The position numbers were made by a program, and so were the translations under genes. A DNA stretch of 46,993 nucleotides, taken from the NCBI GenBank assembly GCA_002261155.1, contig NKXN01000041.1, positions 1-46,993 of the forward strand, in the 5' to 3' direction. The notes beneath the pieces are model-generated. The model made no database searches and had not been told where the DNA came from. It saw only the letters and a program-made list of their open reading frames with translations. The first letter of the stretch is position 1, and each line of letters opens with the position of its first letter. Below are positions 7,143 to 15,573 of this stretch, in pieces. The DNA is from Bacillaceae bacterium SAS-127 (GTDB lineage: Bacteria > Bacillota > Bacilli > Bacillales > Domibacillaceae).

Positions 7143-8312
7143 ATGACTTCTCCAAATCAAAATTCTAGCCGGATTGATTTCGGCTTAATCTTAATTATAT
7201 TAATGATGTTTGTTGTGAGTGTTGTAGCAATTTACAGCGCGCAGACGACTGGTCAATATGGAAGTAGCAACTTTGTGTTAAAACAAACGATTTACTACAT
7301 TATTGGAATGGTAATTATTTTCATTGTCATTCGGTTCGACTCCGATCAATTGTCAGCGATGTCCTGGTATTTATATGGATTCGGTTTACTTTTGCTTGTG
7401 GCTTTAATCTTTGCACCGGCGGGGATCGCACCTGTTCGAAATGGAGCTAAAGCTTGGTTTGTTTTAGGGCCAATATCAGTACAACCTTCTGAATTCGTCA
7501 AAGTGTTTTTAATTTTGACGCTTTCAAGGGTCATGGTTATTCATCACCAAAACAACCCTGTGAAGACGATACAATCAGATTTTATGCTATTGATTAAATT
7601 AGGCATTGTTACGCTAATTCCGCTCTTGTTCGTGATCAAGGAGGATTTAGGAACATCGCTTGTATTTATTGCGATCCTTTTAGGCATGATCTTTGTTTCT
7701 GGTATCACTTGGAAAATATTAGTTCCGCTTTTTGGATCAGCGACGGCCTTCATTGTCGGTATCTTTTATCTCGTACTCTATCATCCTATGGTTTTGGAGA
7801 AATATCTTGGAGTAAAGCAGTACCAGTTTGGTCGTATTTACTCTTGGCTTGATCCATACAGCTATGAAAGCTCCACAGGGTTCCATTTGACGAGGTCGCT
7901 TCTTGCGATCGGTTCTGGTCAAACGGCAGGAAAAGGTTTCGGTACGCGTGAAGTGTATCTTCCAGAAAGCCATACCGATTTCATTTTCAGTATTATTGGC
8001 GAGGAGTTCGGTTTTATTGGAGCGAGTATCGTCGTTAGTTTATTCTTTTTGTTGGTTTATCATTTGACAAAATTATCATTAAACACAAAAACTCCTTATT
8101 ACTCATACATGTGTGCTGGTGTCATCGCGATGATCACCTTCCACGTCTTTCAAAATGTTGGAATGACTATCGGACTTTTACCGATTACGGGAATTCCATT
8201 ACCGTTCATTAGCTACGGAGGAAGTTCTCTTATGGGAGCTATGTTTGCGATGGGACTGATCTTCTCGATCACCTACAATGAACGGCGATATATGTTTTCG
8301 TCTAATGACTGA
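7143..8312 (+). CDS. rodA: SEDS family peptidoglycan polymerase, RodA-like
   Basis: 389 residues, matching RodA length (about 393 in B. subtilis). About ten membrane helices surround SEDS motifs: QPSEFVKVFLILTLSR, the large extracellular loop with RIYSWLDPYSYESSTGFHLTRSLLAIGSGQTAGKGFG, PESHTDFIFSIIGEEFGFIG containing the essential W/D-E region, and GLLPITGIPLPFISYGGSS near the end. It polymerises lipid II glycan strands for cell elongation, working with class B PBPs. FtsW and SpoVE are the close alternatives. The single-gene context and divergence from ftsW neighbours favour a RodA paralogue. Confidence 0.87.
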   Translation: MTSPNQNSSRIDFGLILIILMMFVVSVVAIYSAQTTGQYGSSNFVLKQTIYYIIGMVIIFIVIRFDSDQLSAMSWYLYGFGLLLLVALIFAPAGIAPVRNGAKAWFVLGPISVQPSEFVKVFLILTLSRVMVIHHQNNPVKTIQSDFMLLIKLGIVTLIPLLFVIKEDLGTSLVFIAILLGMIFVSGITWKILVPLFGSATAFIVGIFYLVLYHPMVLEKYLGVKQYQFGRIYSWLDPYSYESSTGFHLTRSLLAIGSGQTAGKGFGTREVYLPESHTDFIFSIIGEEFGFIGASIVVSLFFLLVYHLTKLSLNTKTPYYSYMCAGVIAMITFHVFQNVGMTIGLLPITGIPLPFISYGGSSLMGAMFAMGLIFSITYNERRYMFSSND

Positions 8313-8352
8313 AAAAAGCTAGGCCTCTTGATGATGGGGCCTAGCTTTTTTT
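8312..8352 (+). terminator. Terminator of rodA
   Basis: AAAAAAGCTAGGCC pairs with GGCCTAGCTTTTTTT around an 11-base loop directly after the stop codon. Confidence 0.9.
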
Positions 8353-8654
8353 GTGCTCTACTTCTTTTTTTCATAACTACAATGTATAATATCAGAGCGC
8401 AAGTGAGTGGTGGTGCCTGTCACTCCCCGATAATTGTCGAATTAATGAGTTGTCCGCATATTCTTGAGAGTGGTTTATGGGGGTTTTCTATGTGAATGAA
8501 GCAGACATGATTTTAAACTATTTGTAATAAATAGAAGTGTTTGCTAAAATTATGTCGAAGTAGTCTTTTTTTTTGTGGAAAAAGATGGTGATACAATTTG
8601 TGTAAAAGTAGTAGGGAAATAGAATCATTTTTAAAATAAAGAGGAGAGTAGTAG
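8353..8654 (+). promoter_or_regulatory. Intergenic region upstream of the efflux operon
   Basis: This 302-base gap holds repeat copy A (8412-8441), a second isolated TGTCGAA at 8553-8559, and an extended -10 element TG-A-TACAAT at 8589-8597 that is the best promoter candidate for the downstream gene. A TATAAT also occurs near 8382. GAGGAG precedes the start codon. I see no ORF in it. Confidence 0.5.
8412..8441 (+). repeat. Interspersed ~30-bp repeat, copy A
   Basis: GGTGCCTGTCACTCCCCG is followed by a variable stretch and ATTGTCGAA. It lies between rodA and the efflux operon, about 213 bases before the efflux start codon. The 3' part differs from the Spo0A box consensus by one base. Confidence 0.9.
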
Positions 8655-9872
8655 ATGAGTAAAAAGAAAAAGTGGATTATCGCGATTGCAGTAGTCATCA
8701 TACTAGCTTTAGTAGCTGGTGGTTACATATTTACAAAGTCTAAGTTCAATAGTTCAGAAGGCGAAGGCGAAATTTTCCCGATGAAAGTAAGCGATATGAT
8801 GGGGGGAATGGAGGCTGGTTCCGGAGGTTTGTTTGCTGGAGTTGTTGAGCCGAAGGAAACAGAGAAAATCTTTATTGACCCTCAACGTGGAACGATTAAA
8901 GAAGTGTTTGTGAAAGAAGGAGACGTTGTTAAAGCAGGTGCCCAACTTTTTTCTTATGAAAATAAGGAAGGCGAAATGGAATTAAAGCAAAAAGGGATCG
9001 AGCTTGAAATTGCCAATAGTAGCGTGAAACAGAAGAAAGACGAAATTTGGCAAACAGAAAAGCAAATCAAAAATGCCGCTGGGGAAGAGAAAACGGCATT
9101 AAGACAGCAAGTGACGCAAGCACAGGCTGACTTAAAGATCGCTCAGTTTGAAGTGGAAAAAGCGAATTTAGAATATCAAGAAATGAAGAAGAAAGTGAAC
9201 GATAATATTGTTAAAGCGAAAGTAAACGGTATCGTTCAAAAAGTCGATGAAGAGCAAAAGCAATCATCTGGAAATAATCAAATGGAGCAACAGCAAGCAC
9301 CAGGTTCATTTATGCAAATTTATAATACCGATGCTTATTTTGTAAAAGGAACTGTGAACGAATTAATTAAAGATGAGCTGCAAGTCGGTCAAGAAGTGAA
9401 CATCGTTAGTCGAAAAGATCCAGCATTAAAATGGCCAGGGAAAATTACCGAAATTGGTAAATTACCAACTGAAGAAAATGGAGACGAGATGGGCATGGAT
9501 ATGGGTATGGGGGATATGATGATGAACCCGCAAGCGTCGAACTACCCGTTCCAAGTGCAACTGACAGAGCATGAAGGCTTAGAGTTCGGTTACCATGTAT
9601 TTATTGAGTTAAAAGGAGAAGAAGAAGCAACTGAAGAAGTAATGATTCCATCAGATATGATTGTGATGGATGGCGATAAAGCATTTGTCTGGACGGTCGT
9701 TGATGAGAAGTTGAAGAAGCAAGAAGTCAAACTGGGTGAGGAACTACCAGAGATGATGATGACGATCATCGAGAGCGGATTAAAGCAAGAAGATTACATT
9801 GTGTATCCTGATGACACAGTAAAAGAAGGAAAGAAGGTAACTATTGATGATTCACTTGAAGAACATCAATAA
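8655..9872 (+). CDS. Efflux adaptor protein (MacA/YknX-like membrane fusion protein)
   Basis: 405 residues: an N-terminal signal anchor (KKKKWIIAIAVVIILALVAGGYIF), a lipoyl-like half DPQRGTIKEVFVKEGDVVKAGAQLFSYE, a long coiled coil (about 105-185), the second lipoyl half with NIVKAKVNGIVQKV, and a C-terminal beta-barrel region. This is the periplasmic-adaptor type used with MacB-like ABC exporters, as in B. subtilis YknX, which with YknYZ protects against the SDP toxin. The sequence also has Met-rich runs (MGGMEAGSG, DEMGMDMGMGDMMMN), which are unusual and might bind metal. It is the first gene of a three-gene operon and overlaps the ATPase gene by 26 bases. Confidence 0.88.
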   Translation: MSKKKKWIIAIAVVIILALVAGGYIFTKSKFNSSEGEGEIFPMKVSDMMGGMEAGSGGLFAGVVEPKETEKIFIDPQRGTIKEVFVKEGDVVKAGAQLFSYENKEGEMELKQKGIELEIANSSVKQKKDEIWQTEKQIKNAAGEEKTALRQQVTQAQADLKIAQFEVEKANLEYQEMKKKVNDNIVKAKVNGIVQKVDEEQKQSSGNNQMEQQQAPGSFMQIYNTDAYFVKGTVNELIKDELQVGQEVNIVSRKDPALKWPGKITEIGKLPTEENGDEMGMDMGMGDMMMNPQASNYPFQVQLTEHEGLEFGYHVFIELKGEEEATEEVMIPSDMIVMDGDKAFVWTVVDEKLKKQEVKLGEELPEMMMTIIESGLKQEDYIVYPDDTVKEGKKVTIDDSLEEHQ

Positions 9873-10536
9873 ATCATATTGGATTGGGAAGGAAGAAGTT
9901 CCGATCCTTCACGATATCAATCTTTCTATTGAAGAAGGCGAATATGTATCGATTATGGGGCCGTCTGGCTCAGGGAAATCAACGATCATGAATATTCTAG
10001 GTTGTTTAGATACACCAACGTCAGGAGAATATATACTCGATGGTAATAGCGTGCTATCACGTAAAGAAAACGATCTTTCCAAAATTCGAAATGAATATAT
10101 CGGTTTCGTTTTTCAAAACTTTAACTTGCTTCCGAGGCTGTCTGCTGCAGATAATGTCCAATTACCGCTCGTGTATGCGAAAGTGAATAAAAAGGAAAGA
10201 CGAGAACTGGCGATTGAGGCGTTAACGAAAGTCGGCTTGGCGGATCGCGTCGATTTTAAGCCGACACAGCTATCAGGGGGACAAAAGCAGCGGGTTGCGA
10301 TTGCGCGTGCGCTCATTAACAAACCGAAGTTTATTTTAGCGGATGAGCCGACGGGAGCGCTTGATTCGGTTTCAAGTGAACAAGTGATGAACTTGTTTAC
10401 TGAGTTGAATCGAGAAGGTGTTACTGTTGTGTTGATCACCCATGAAGATGAGATTGCTGAGTTTGCTCATCGGAAAATTTTGCTTCGTGATGGTGCGGTC
10501 ATTAAGGATGAAAGGAGAGAAGGCTATGCTAGATAA
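9847..10536 (+). CDS. ABC transporter ATP-binding protein (YknY/MacB-type)
   Basis: 229 residues with Walker A MGPSGSGKSTIMN, Q-loop FVFQNFNLLPRLSAADNV, signature LSGGQKQRVAIARAL, Walker B FILADEPTGALD and H-loop THE. It belongs to the LolD/MacB subgroup that energises MacB-type permeases. The ATG at 9847 is chosen over the in-frame TTG at 9844, with GAAGG upstream. It overlaps the adaptor gene by 26 bases and the permease gene by 11, so the three are translationally coupled. Confidence 0.93.
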   Translation: MIHLKNINKSYWIGKEEVPILHDINLSIEEGEYVSIMGPSGSGKSTIMNILGCLDTPTSGEYILDGNSVLSRKENDLSKIRNEYIGFVFQNFNLLPRLSAADNVQLPLVYAKVNKKERRELAIEALTKVGLADRVDFKPTQLSGGQKQRVAIARALINKPKFILADEPTGALDSVSSEQVMNLFTELNREGVTVVLITHEDEIAEFAHRKILLRDGAVIKDERREGYAR

Positions 10537-11766
10537 TTTAAAGCTATCCTTTCAATCCATTTTTGCTCATAAAATGCGTTCGATTTTAACGATGTTAGGG
10601 GTTATTATCGGTATTGCTTCGATCATTGCGATTGTCGCGATGATCGAAGGGCAAAAAGAAAGTTTGAAATCAAGTATTGTCGGAACCGGAAATAACTCGA
10701 TTGCCATTATGTTTCAGTCGCCTGAAGCGATGGCGATGGGGGGAGATATGATGATGGGGGGAAGTGAAGAGCCTCCGCCAGATGTCATTCCGACGATTAC
10801 GGATGAACAACTAGAAGAAGCAATGGTACCTGACTTAGTGAAGTCGATTGCCGTTTTTTATCAAAATTATACGCAAGCTTTTTATTTGAACAACTATTCT
10901 GACTCTGATCTGTATGCAATCGACGATAAGTATTTTTCGATTTTTCCAATCAAAATTCTTGAAGGAAGAAAGATTGCGCCGGTTGAGTACGAAAAAGGCA
11001 GTCAAGTCGTAATGATTAATAAAGCAACAAGAGATGCTCTCTTTCCAGAGGGGAACTCGGTTAATCAAGTGATTGAAATTAATAAAGTCCCGTTTCGTGT
11101 TGTCGGTGTATATGCCGATGAAAAAAGCGAAGAAAATAATATGTTTATGATGGATATGGACATGGGGAAAGTGTATGTGCCTAAGTCGGCATGGCCGCAT
11201 TTAGGTAGCTTTAACGATATTCCCCAAGTGCTCGTCCAAGCATATCATTCCGATCAGTTAGAGGCGGCAGGACAATCAGTGGCGGATTCTTTGAACAGTC
11301 ATTTACCGTCGACGTCTACTTGGATGTATGGCATTCCTAACTTGGATCAAATTATGAAAGAAATCAATGAGTTTAACCAAGCCTTTACGTTATTATTAGG
11401 TGGTATTGCTAGTATTTCTTTACTCGTTGGCGGTATTGGCGTCATGAATATTATGCTCGTTTCTGTTACGGAACGAACGAGAGAAATCGGCATTAAAAAA
11501 GCACTTGGAGCGAAGCGTTCCGTCATTCTATGGCAATTTTTAACGGAGTCGGCTGTACTTACAAGCATCGGTGGCATCATCGGCGTATTAGTCGGTTTAG
11601 GAGGCGCTAAAGCAATCTCTTACTTTGCCAACCTACCATTGCCGCTCCGATCCCTGCCATTGTCGGATCCGTTCTCTTCTCTATGGCAGTCGGCATCATC
11701 TTCGGCTTAATCCCATCGATGAAAGCCGCTAAAATGAAGCCAATCGATGCATTGAGATACGAGTGA
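10526..11766 (+). pseudogene. MacB/YknZ-type ABC permease with a frameshift near the 3' end
   Basis: From ATG 10526 the frame encodes an FtsX/MacB permease: an N-terminal membrane helix after LSFQSIFAHKMRSILTMLGVIIGIASIIAIVA, a large extracytoplasmic domain, and the VGGIGVMNIMLVSVTERTREIGIKKALGA block. Near 11636 the frame is lost, giving a wrong tail that stops at 11710. Shifting one base restores the family-typical end (IAAPIPAIVGSV, then GIIFGLIPSMKAAKMKPIDALRYE) with a stop at 11764-11766. The total 1241 bases is one short of a multiple of three, consistent with a single-base deletion in CTACC-ATTGCC. This is either a real recent mutation removing the last membrane helix or a sequencing error. 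The extracytoplasmic part also has Met-rich runs (MAMGGDMMMGG). Confidence 0.9.
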
Positions 11767-11769
11767 TCA

Positions 11770-11799
11770 GGTGCCTGTCACTCCCCGGTTTTTGTCGAA
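11770..11799 (+). repeat. Interspersed ~30-bp repeat, copy B
   Basis: GGTGCCTGTCACTCCCCG followed by an exact TTTGTCGAA (11791-11799). It begins 4 bases after the stop codon of the ABC permease. Confidence 0.92.
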
Positions 11800-11823
11800 C
11801 AAATATACTTGATTTTTGTAGAG

Positions 11824-11861
11824 AAAAGCCTGTACATAGTGAATGTGCAGGCTTTTCTTTT
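11824..11861 (+). terminator. Terminator of the efflux operon
   Basis: AAAAGCCTGTACAT pairs with ATGTGCAGGCTTTT and is followed by CTTTT, 58 bases after the permease stop and after repeat copy B. Confidence 0.8.
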
Positions 11862-11928
11862 ATCCCCTTTTTTTGTCTAGTTGGCTGGTGATAAAATGGT
11901 AGAAGAAGAGTAGTGCGTAATGTTCAAG

Positions 11929-12085
11929 TTTATCCCGCATTAACGGGCTGTAAGACTCCCACTTCAACAGGGCAGAAAAAGCACAGACATATAGTCGGGA
12001 GATCAACAGCCCGTAAACGCCCGATCCGTTCAACTAACAATCAGTGGGGATGAAGAAAACTCCCACTGATTGAAGTTTCACTTTA
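11929..12085 (+). mobile_element. Compact structured element, probable non-autonomous IS605-family derivative
   Basis: The element is flanked on the left by TTTAT (11929-11933), a typical IS200/IS605 target pentamer. It starts with the small hairpin CCCG-CATTAA-CGGG (11934-11947). CGGGCTGT (11944-11951) pairs with ACAGCCCG (12006-12013), and inside it GACTCCC faces GGGAGAT. A right-end hairpin with perfect 11-bp arms, CAATCAGTGGG (12038-12048) and CCCACTGATTG (12062-12072), follows, then AAGTTTCAC. Left hairpin plus structured right end without any transposase gene is the layout of palindrome-associated derivatives of TnpA/TnpB elements, whose right end normally encodes the guide-RNA scaffold. 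No ORF is present. Identity is inferred from structure and recall. Confidence 0.6.
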
Positions 12086-12161
12086 TTTCTGGAATAACTA
12101 AAAGTTTGGTTTTCTGAAAAATCCAAAAATGTTTTTTCATAATAAATTGGAGGGTGTTACG

Positions 12162-12836
12162 ATGAAAAACGAAACGCAGCAACTAGCAAGAACCAATGAA
12201 GGAAAGCTGAGAACGAAAGAAGAACAATGGCAAAAATTGAAACGATGGGAAAGAGAATTGCTTAATGACTTAGCAGGTGCCTGTCACTCCCCGACATTTG
12301 TCGAAGAGGTGATCGTGCTTAAACCTTTTGCTAGAGAGGATATTCCTTTGTTAATCGATTGGGTGGAGACGGCGGAGTTTTTGATGCAGTGGAGTGGGGC
12401 ACAGTTTCGTTTTCCTTTAACGGAGGAGCAGTTAGAGGAATATTGGCGAATGAGCTGTGAGAAAGATCGTAATGTCTATAGTTATAGCGTCGTACATAAA
12501 GAACAACAACAGGTGATTGGTCACCTTTCTTTCAAAGTCGATCCCGTGAATCAATCAGCTAGAATTGGAAAGGTGTTGATTGGTGATCCGAGTATGAGAG
12601 GGAAAGGAATTGGTTCACAAATGATCCAACAAGCCTTAACGATTCTCTTTGAGGAGATGCAGCTGCATCGAGTGAATCTTGGTGTATTTGACTTTAACGA
12701 GTCAGCTATTGCTTGCTATGAACGCATCGGGTTCAGGAGAGAGGGCTTGATGCGCGAATGTAGAAAAATAGGTCATACGTATTGGAATCAATGGGAAATG
12801 GGGATATTATCAAGGGAGTGGATCAAAAATAAGTGA
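12162..12836 (+). CDS. GNAT N-acetyltransferase with repeat-derived N-terminal insertion
   Basis: 224 residues. From about residue 50 it is a RimJ/RimL-type acetyltransferase: VIVLKPFAREDIPLLIDWV, IGKVLIGDPSMRGKGIGSQMI as the acetyl-CoA loop, and FNESAIACYERIGFRREGLMRE. The preceding 49 residues are foreign: a basic helical stretch (TKEEQWQKLKRWERELLND) and then GACHSPTFVE, translated from repeat copy C (12276-12305). In homologues the domain normally starts near the VIVLKPF segment. A GTG at 12309, preceded by GAAGAG, may be the original start. I chose ATG 12162 because GGAGGG lies upstream of it. The N-terminal stretch may come from another gene truncated by the repeat. Confidence 0.85.
   Translation: MKNETQQLARTNEGKLRTKEEQWQKLKRWERELLNDLAGACHSPTFVEEVIVLKPFAREDIPLLIDWVETAEFLMQWSGAQFRFPLTEEQLEEYWRMSCEKDRNVYSYSVVHKEQQQVIGHLSFKVDPVNQSARIGKVLIGDPSMRGKGIGSQMIQQALTILFEEMQLHRVNLGVFDFNESAIACYERIGFRREGLMRECRKIGHTYWNQWEMGILSREWIKNK
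12276..12305 (+). repeat. Interspersed ~30-bp repeat, copy C, inside a coding region
   Basis: GGTGCCTGTCACTCCCCG followed by exact TTTGTCGAA (12297-12305). It is read in frame within the GNAT gene. In this copy CGACA-TT-TGTCG also forms a perfect small palindrome. Confidence 0.93.
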
Positions 12837-12862
12837 TTGATGAACAAAGTGTGGTGTAAGAA

Positions 12863-13942
12863 ATGATTCAGCCGAAGTTAGCTCAACAAATTATTTATGA
12901 AGTTCGGAAGCTGCTCGATGAAGATATTATTGTCGTTGATACAGATGGGCGTATTATTGCGAGTACGGATCGTTCACGAATTGGCCGTTTTCATGAAGGG
13001 GCCGCACTTGTAAGTGAAACGAGAAAAAAGAGGATTGTTACAGAAGAAGATGAACAGCGATGGACAGGCGTGAAGATGGGCGTGAACTTGCCAATTATGT
13101 TTCGCGGGGAAGTCGCCGGGGTGATTGGGATTACCGGTTCTCCTGAAAAAGTATCGCAATATGGAGAACTGTTAAGAAAAATGACCGAACTGTTTATTCA
13201 AGAAAATCATTATCATGAGGAAGAGGACTGGCATACGCGATCATTAGAAGCGTTTGTATTACAGTGGATGGAGAAAAGAGAATGGGATGATTTATTTCTC
13301 AATAAAGCGAATGTATTAGACGTCGATTTAATGGCTAGGCGGCAAGTCGTTCTTATCCATTATCCGGATACACTCCTATTGAAGCCGATTTTGCGTCATT
13401 TCTCGGAAGTAGTGAAACAGCAATCAAAGTCGATCATCCTCCGCTGGGGACAAGATCAACTTATGATTTTGCTCGATGAAGAAAAGACAATGGATCAATT
13501 CGAGAAATGGAAGGCGTTGCTTGAAAAACAGCTCGCTTGCCGTGTTGCCATCGGTGTCGGTTCTCTGCAACCAGCAACGGAATTGAAAACATCCTTTCAA
13601 CAAGCGGAACGAGCATTACATGTAGCAAAGCTTGCCTCGACGATCGTATTAGAAAGGGAGCTGATGCTTGAGTTAATTTTAAGTGATCTCCAATCAAGCA
13701 CGAAAGCGACTTATATGGAGCGAACGATTGCGCCAATTATAGATGATCAAGAATTAATGGAGACCCTTTCTGCCCTTTTCACTCATAACTTTTCTTATAA
13801 GCAAGCTGCAGAATCAATCCCAGTTCATATTAACACGCTCCATTACCGCTTGAAGAAAATAGAAGAGACGACAGGGTTGAATCCGAAAGTGTTAGAAGAT
13901 CAATTCCAGTTGTATTTAGCTTGGCGACTATTTAACGCATGA
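12863..13942 (+). CDS. CdaR family sugar-diacid regulator (YsfB-like)
   Basis: 359 residues in CdaR layout: an N-terminal diacid-recognition domain (LAQQIIYEVRKLLDEDIIVVDTDGRIIASTDRSRIGRFHEGA, then GVNLPIMFRGEVAGVIGITG), a middle GGDEF-like region, and a C-terminal PucR-type helix-turn-helix (FSYKQAAESIPVHINTLHYRLKKIEETTGLNP). CdaR proteins activate genes for glucarate, galactarate and glycerate use. It directly precedes glcD-glcF, as ysfB precedes ysfC-ysfD in B. subtilis, so glycolate or a related hydroxyacid is the likely signal. GTAAG-type spacing before the ATG gives only a weak ribosome binding site. Confidence 0.9.
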   Translation: MIQPKLAQQIIYEVRKLLDEDIIVVDTDGRIIASTDRSRIGRFHEGAALVSETRKKRIVTEEDEQRWTGVKMGVNLPIMFRGEVAGVIGITGSPEKVSQYGELLRKMTELFIQENHYHEEEDWHTRSLEAFVLQWMEKREWDDLFLNKANVLDVDLMARRQVVLIHYPDTLLLKPILRHFSEVVKQQSKSIILRWGQDQLMILLDEEKTMDQFEKWKALLEKQLACRVAIGVGSLQPATELKTSFQQAERALHVAKLASTIVLERELMLELILSDLQSSTKATYMERTIAPIIDDQELMETLSALFTHNFSYKQAAESIPVHINTLHYRLKKIEETTGLNPKVLEDQFQLYLAWRLFNA

Positions 13943-14054
13943 GCTCGTTTGTGCATAAATAGTATTTACTATGGAAAACGCGTGCGAGATCCCCACAAAA
14001 ATTGCAAATCTAGTTTGGCATTCTATATGAAGCCATTAAAATTGTATGTTTCGA

Positions 14055-14088
14055 TAAAAAAAGCAGGTCGCTCACCTGCTTTTTTTAT
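14055..14088 (+). terminator. Terminator after the CdaR-type gene
   Basis: AAAAAAAGCAGGT pairs with ACCTGCTTTTTTT, separating the regulator from the glycolate oxidase genes. Confidence 0.85.
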
Positions 14089-14160
14089 CTGTTCCTCCAT
14101 AGTGTTTGTTCATCAAGCTGCCTTATACTGAAGAAAACGTGGTGAAGGGAGCCAATTGTT

Positions 14161-15573
14161 ATGTTTTCTCAACAAGTAAAGGAAAAATTAGTGGAGATTG
14201 TCGGTTCAGACAATGTAGATGATTCGAAAGCAGGTCGCCTTGTTTATTCATATGATGCAACACCGAACTTTCAATCGATGCCCGATGCCGTTGTGGCACC
14301 AAGAAATACGAAAGAAGTATCTGACATTGTTAAAGTGTGCCATGAGCATCGCATTCCAATCGTTCCTAGAGGTTCCGGTACGAATCTTTGCGCCGGTACT
14401 TGCCCAACAGAAGGGGGCATTGTTCTACTTTTTAAACATATGAATCAAATCATTGAAGTTGATGAAGAAAATTTAACCGTGACGGTGCAGCCAGGCGTCG
14501 TTACATTAGATATGATTCATGCTGCAGAGAAGAAAGACTTATTTTACCCACCTGATCCGAGCTCGATGAAAATCTCGACGATTGCCGGAAATATTAATGA
14601 GAATTCTGGTGGTCTTCGTGGATTAAAATATGGTGTGACGCGTGATTATGTGTTAGCACTTGAAATTGTTTTACCGAACGGAGACGTGATCCGCACAGGA
14701 GGAAAGCTAGCGAAAGATGTCGCCGGTTATGACTTAACTCGTTTGTTCGTCGGATCAGAAGGTACGCTTGGTGTAATTACTGAGGCAACGTTGAAGTTAA
14801 TCCCGATGCCCGAAACGAAAAAGACGATGCTCGCTTTATATCAAGACCTTGAAGTGGCCGCGCGTTCTGTTTCTTCTATTATTGCTAATAAAATCATTCC
14901 AACGACGCTTGAGTTTCTCGATCAACCGACGTTGAAAGTGGTAGAGGATTTCGCCAAAATTGGCTTACCGACCGATGTACAAGCGGTTTTATTAATCGAA
15001 CAAGATGGACCGGAAGAAGTTGTCGCTCGCGATATGAAAAAGATGGCGGATATTTGTCGAGCAGAAGGGGCAGTGTCGGTTGAAGTGGCAGAGACGGAAC
15101 AAGAGGCAGATGCACTTCGTACCGCTCGCCGCTCCGCTCTTTCCGCTTTAGCTCGCTTAAAGCCGACGACGATTTTAGAAGATGCGACGGTTCCACGTTC
15201 GGAAATTGCGGCGATGGTGAAAGCGATTAATGAGATTGCTGTGAAGCATGACGTGAATATTTGTACATTTGGTCATGCGGGAGATGGGAATCTGCACCCG
15301 ACTTGTTTAACGGATGCTCGTGATCATGAAGAAATGGAACGGGTGGAAGAAGCCTTTGCTGAAATTTTTGCCAAAGCAATTGCGTTAGGTGGCACGATTA
15401 CTGGTGAGCATGGGGTGGGCGTGATGAAAGCTCCTTATTTGGAATGGAAGCTCGGAGCAGAAGGAATTCACGCGATGAAAGCGTTAAAGCAAGCATTTGA
15501 TCCCCATAATATTATGAACCCAGGGAAAGTATTCGCGAAAGAAAGCCGCAAAAGAGTGGTGGTGACGAAATGA
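14161..15573 (+). CDS. glcD: Glycolate oxidase FAD-binding subunit GlcD
   Basis: 470 residues, standard GlcD length. It oxidises glycolate (or D-lactate) to glyoxylate with FAD. The FAD_binding_4 domain shows VVAPRNTKEVSDIVKVCHEHRIPIVPRGSGTNLCAG and DPSSMKISTIAGNINENSGGLRGLKYGVTRDYVL. The FAD-oxidase C domain shows FGHAGDGNLHP and GGTITGEHGVGVMKAPYL, the conserved substrate-site His motifs. It ends in ATGA overlap with glcF (4 bases). B. subtilis YsfC is the counterpart. Close D-lactate dehydrogenases share these motifs, but the GlcF partner supports glycolate. Confidence 0.92.
   Translation: MFSQQVKEKLVEIVGSDNVDDSKAGRLVYSYDATPNFQSMPDAVVAPRNTKEVSDIVKVCHEHRIPIVPRGSGTNLCAGTCPTEGGIVLLFKHMNQIIEVDEENLTVTVQPGVVTLDMIHAAEKKDLFYPPDPSSMKISTIAGNINENSGGLRGLKYGVTRDYVLALEIVLPNGDVIRTGGKLAKDVAGYDLTRLFVGSEGTLGVITEATLKLIPMPETKKTMLALYQDLEVAARSVSSIIANKIIPTTLEFLDQPTLKVVEDFAKIGLPTDVQAVLLIEQDGPEEVVARDMKKMADICRAEGAVSVEVAETEQEADALRTARRSALSALARLKPTTILEDATVPRSEIAAMVKAINEIAVKHDVNICTFGHAGDGNLHPTCLTDARDHEEMERVEEAFAEIFAKAIALGGTITGEHGVGVMKAPYLEWKLGAEGIHAMKALKQAFDPHNIMNPGKVFAKESRKRVVVTK

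Noticed and set aside
13949-14131. 61-codon forward ORF after the CdaR-type gene
   Set aside because: It has no ribosome binding site, reads through the terminator hairpin at 14055-14088, and has no protein-like composition.
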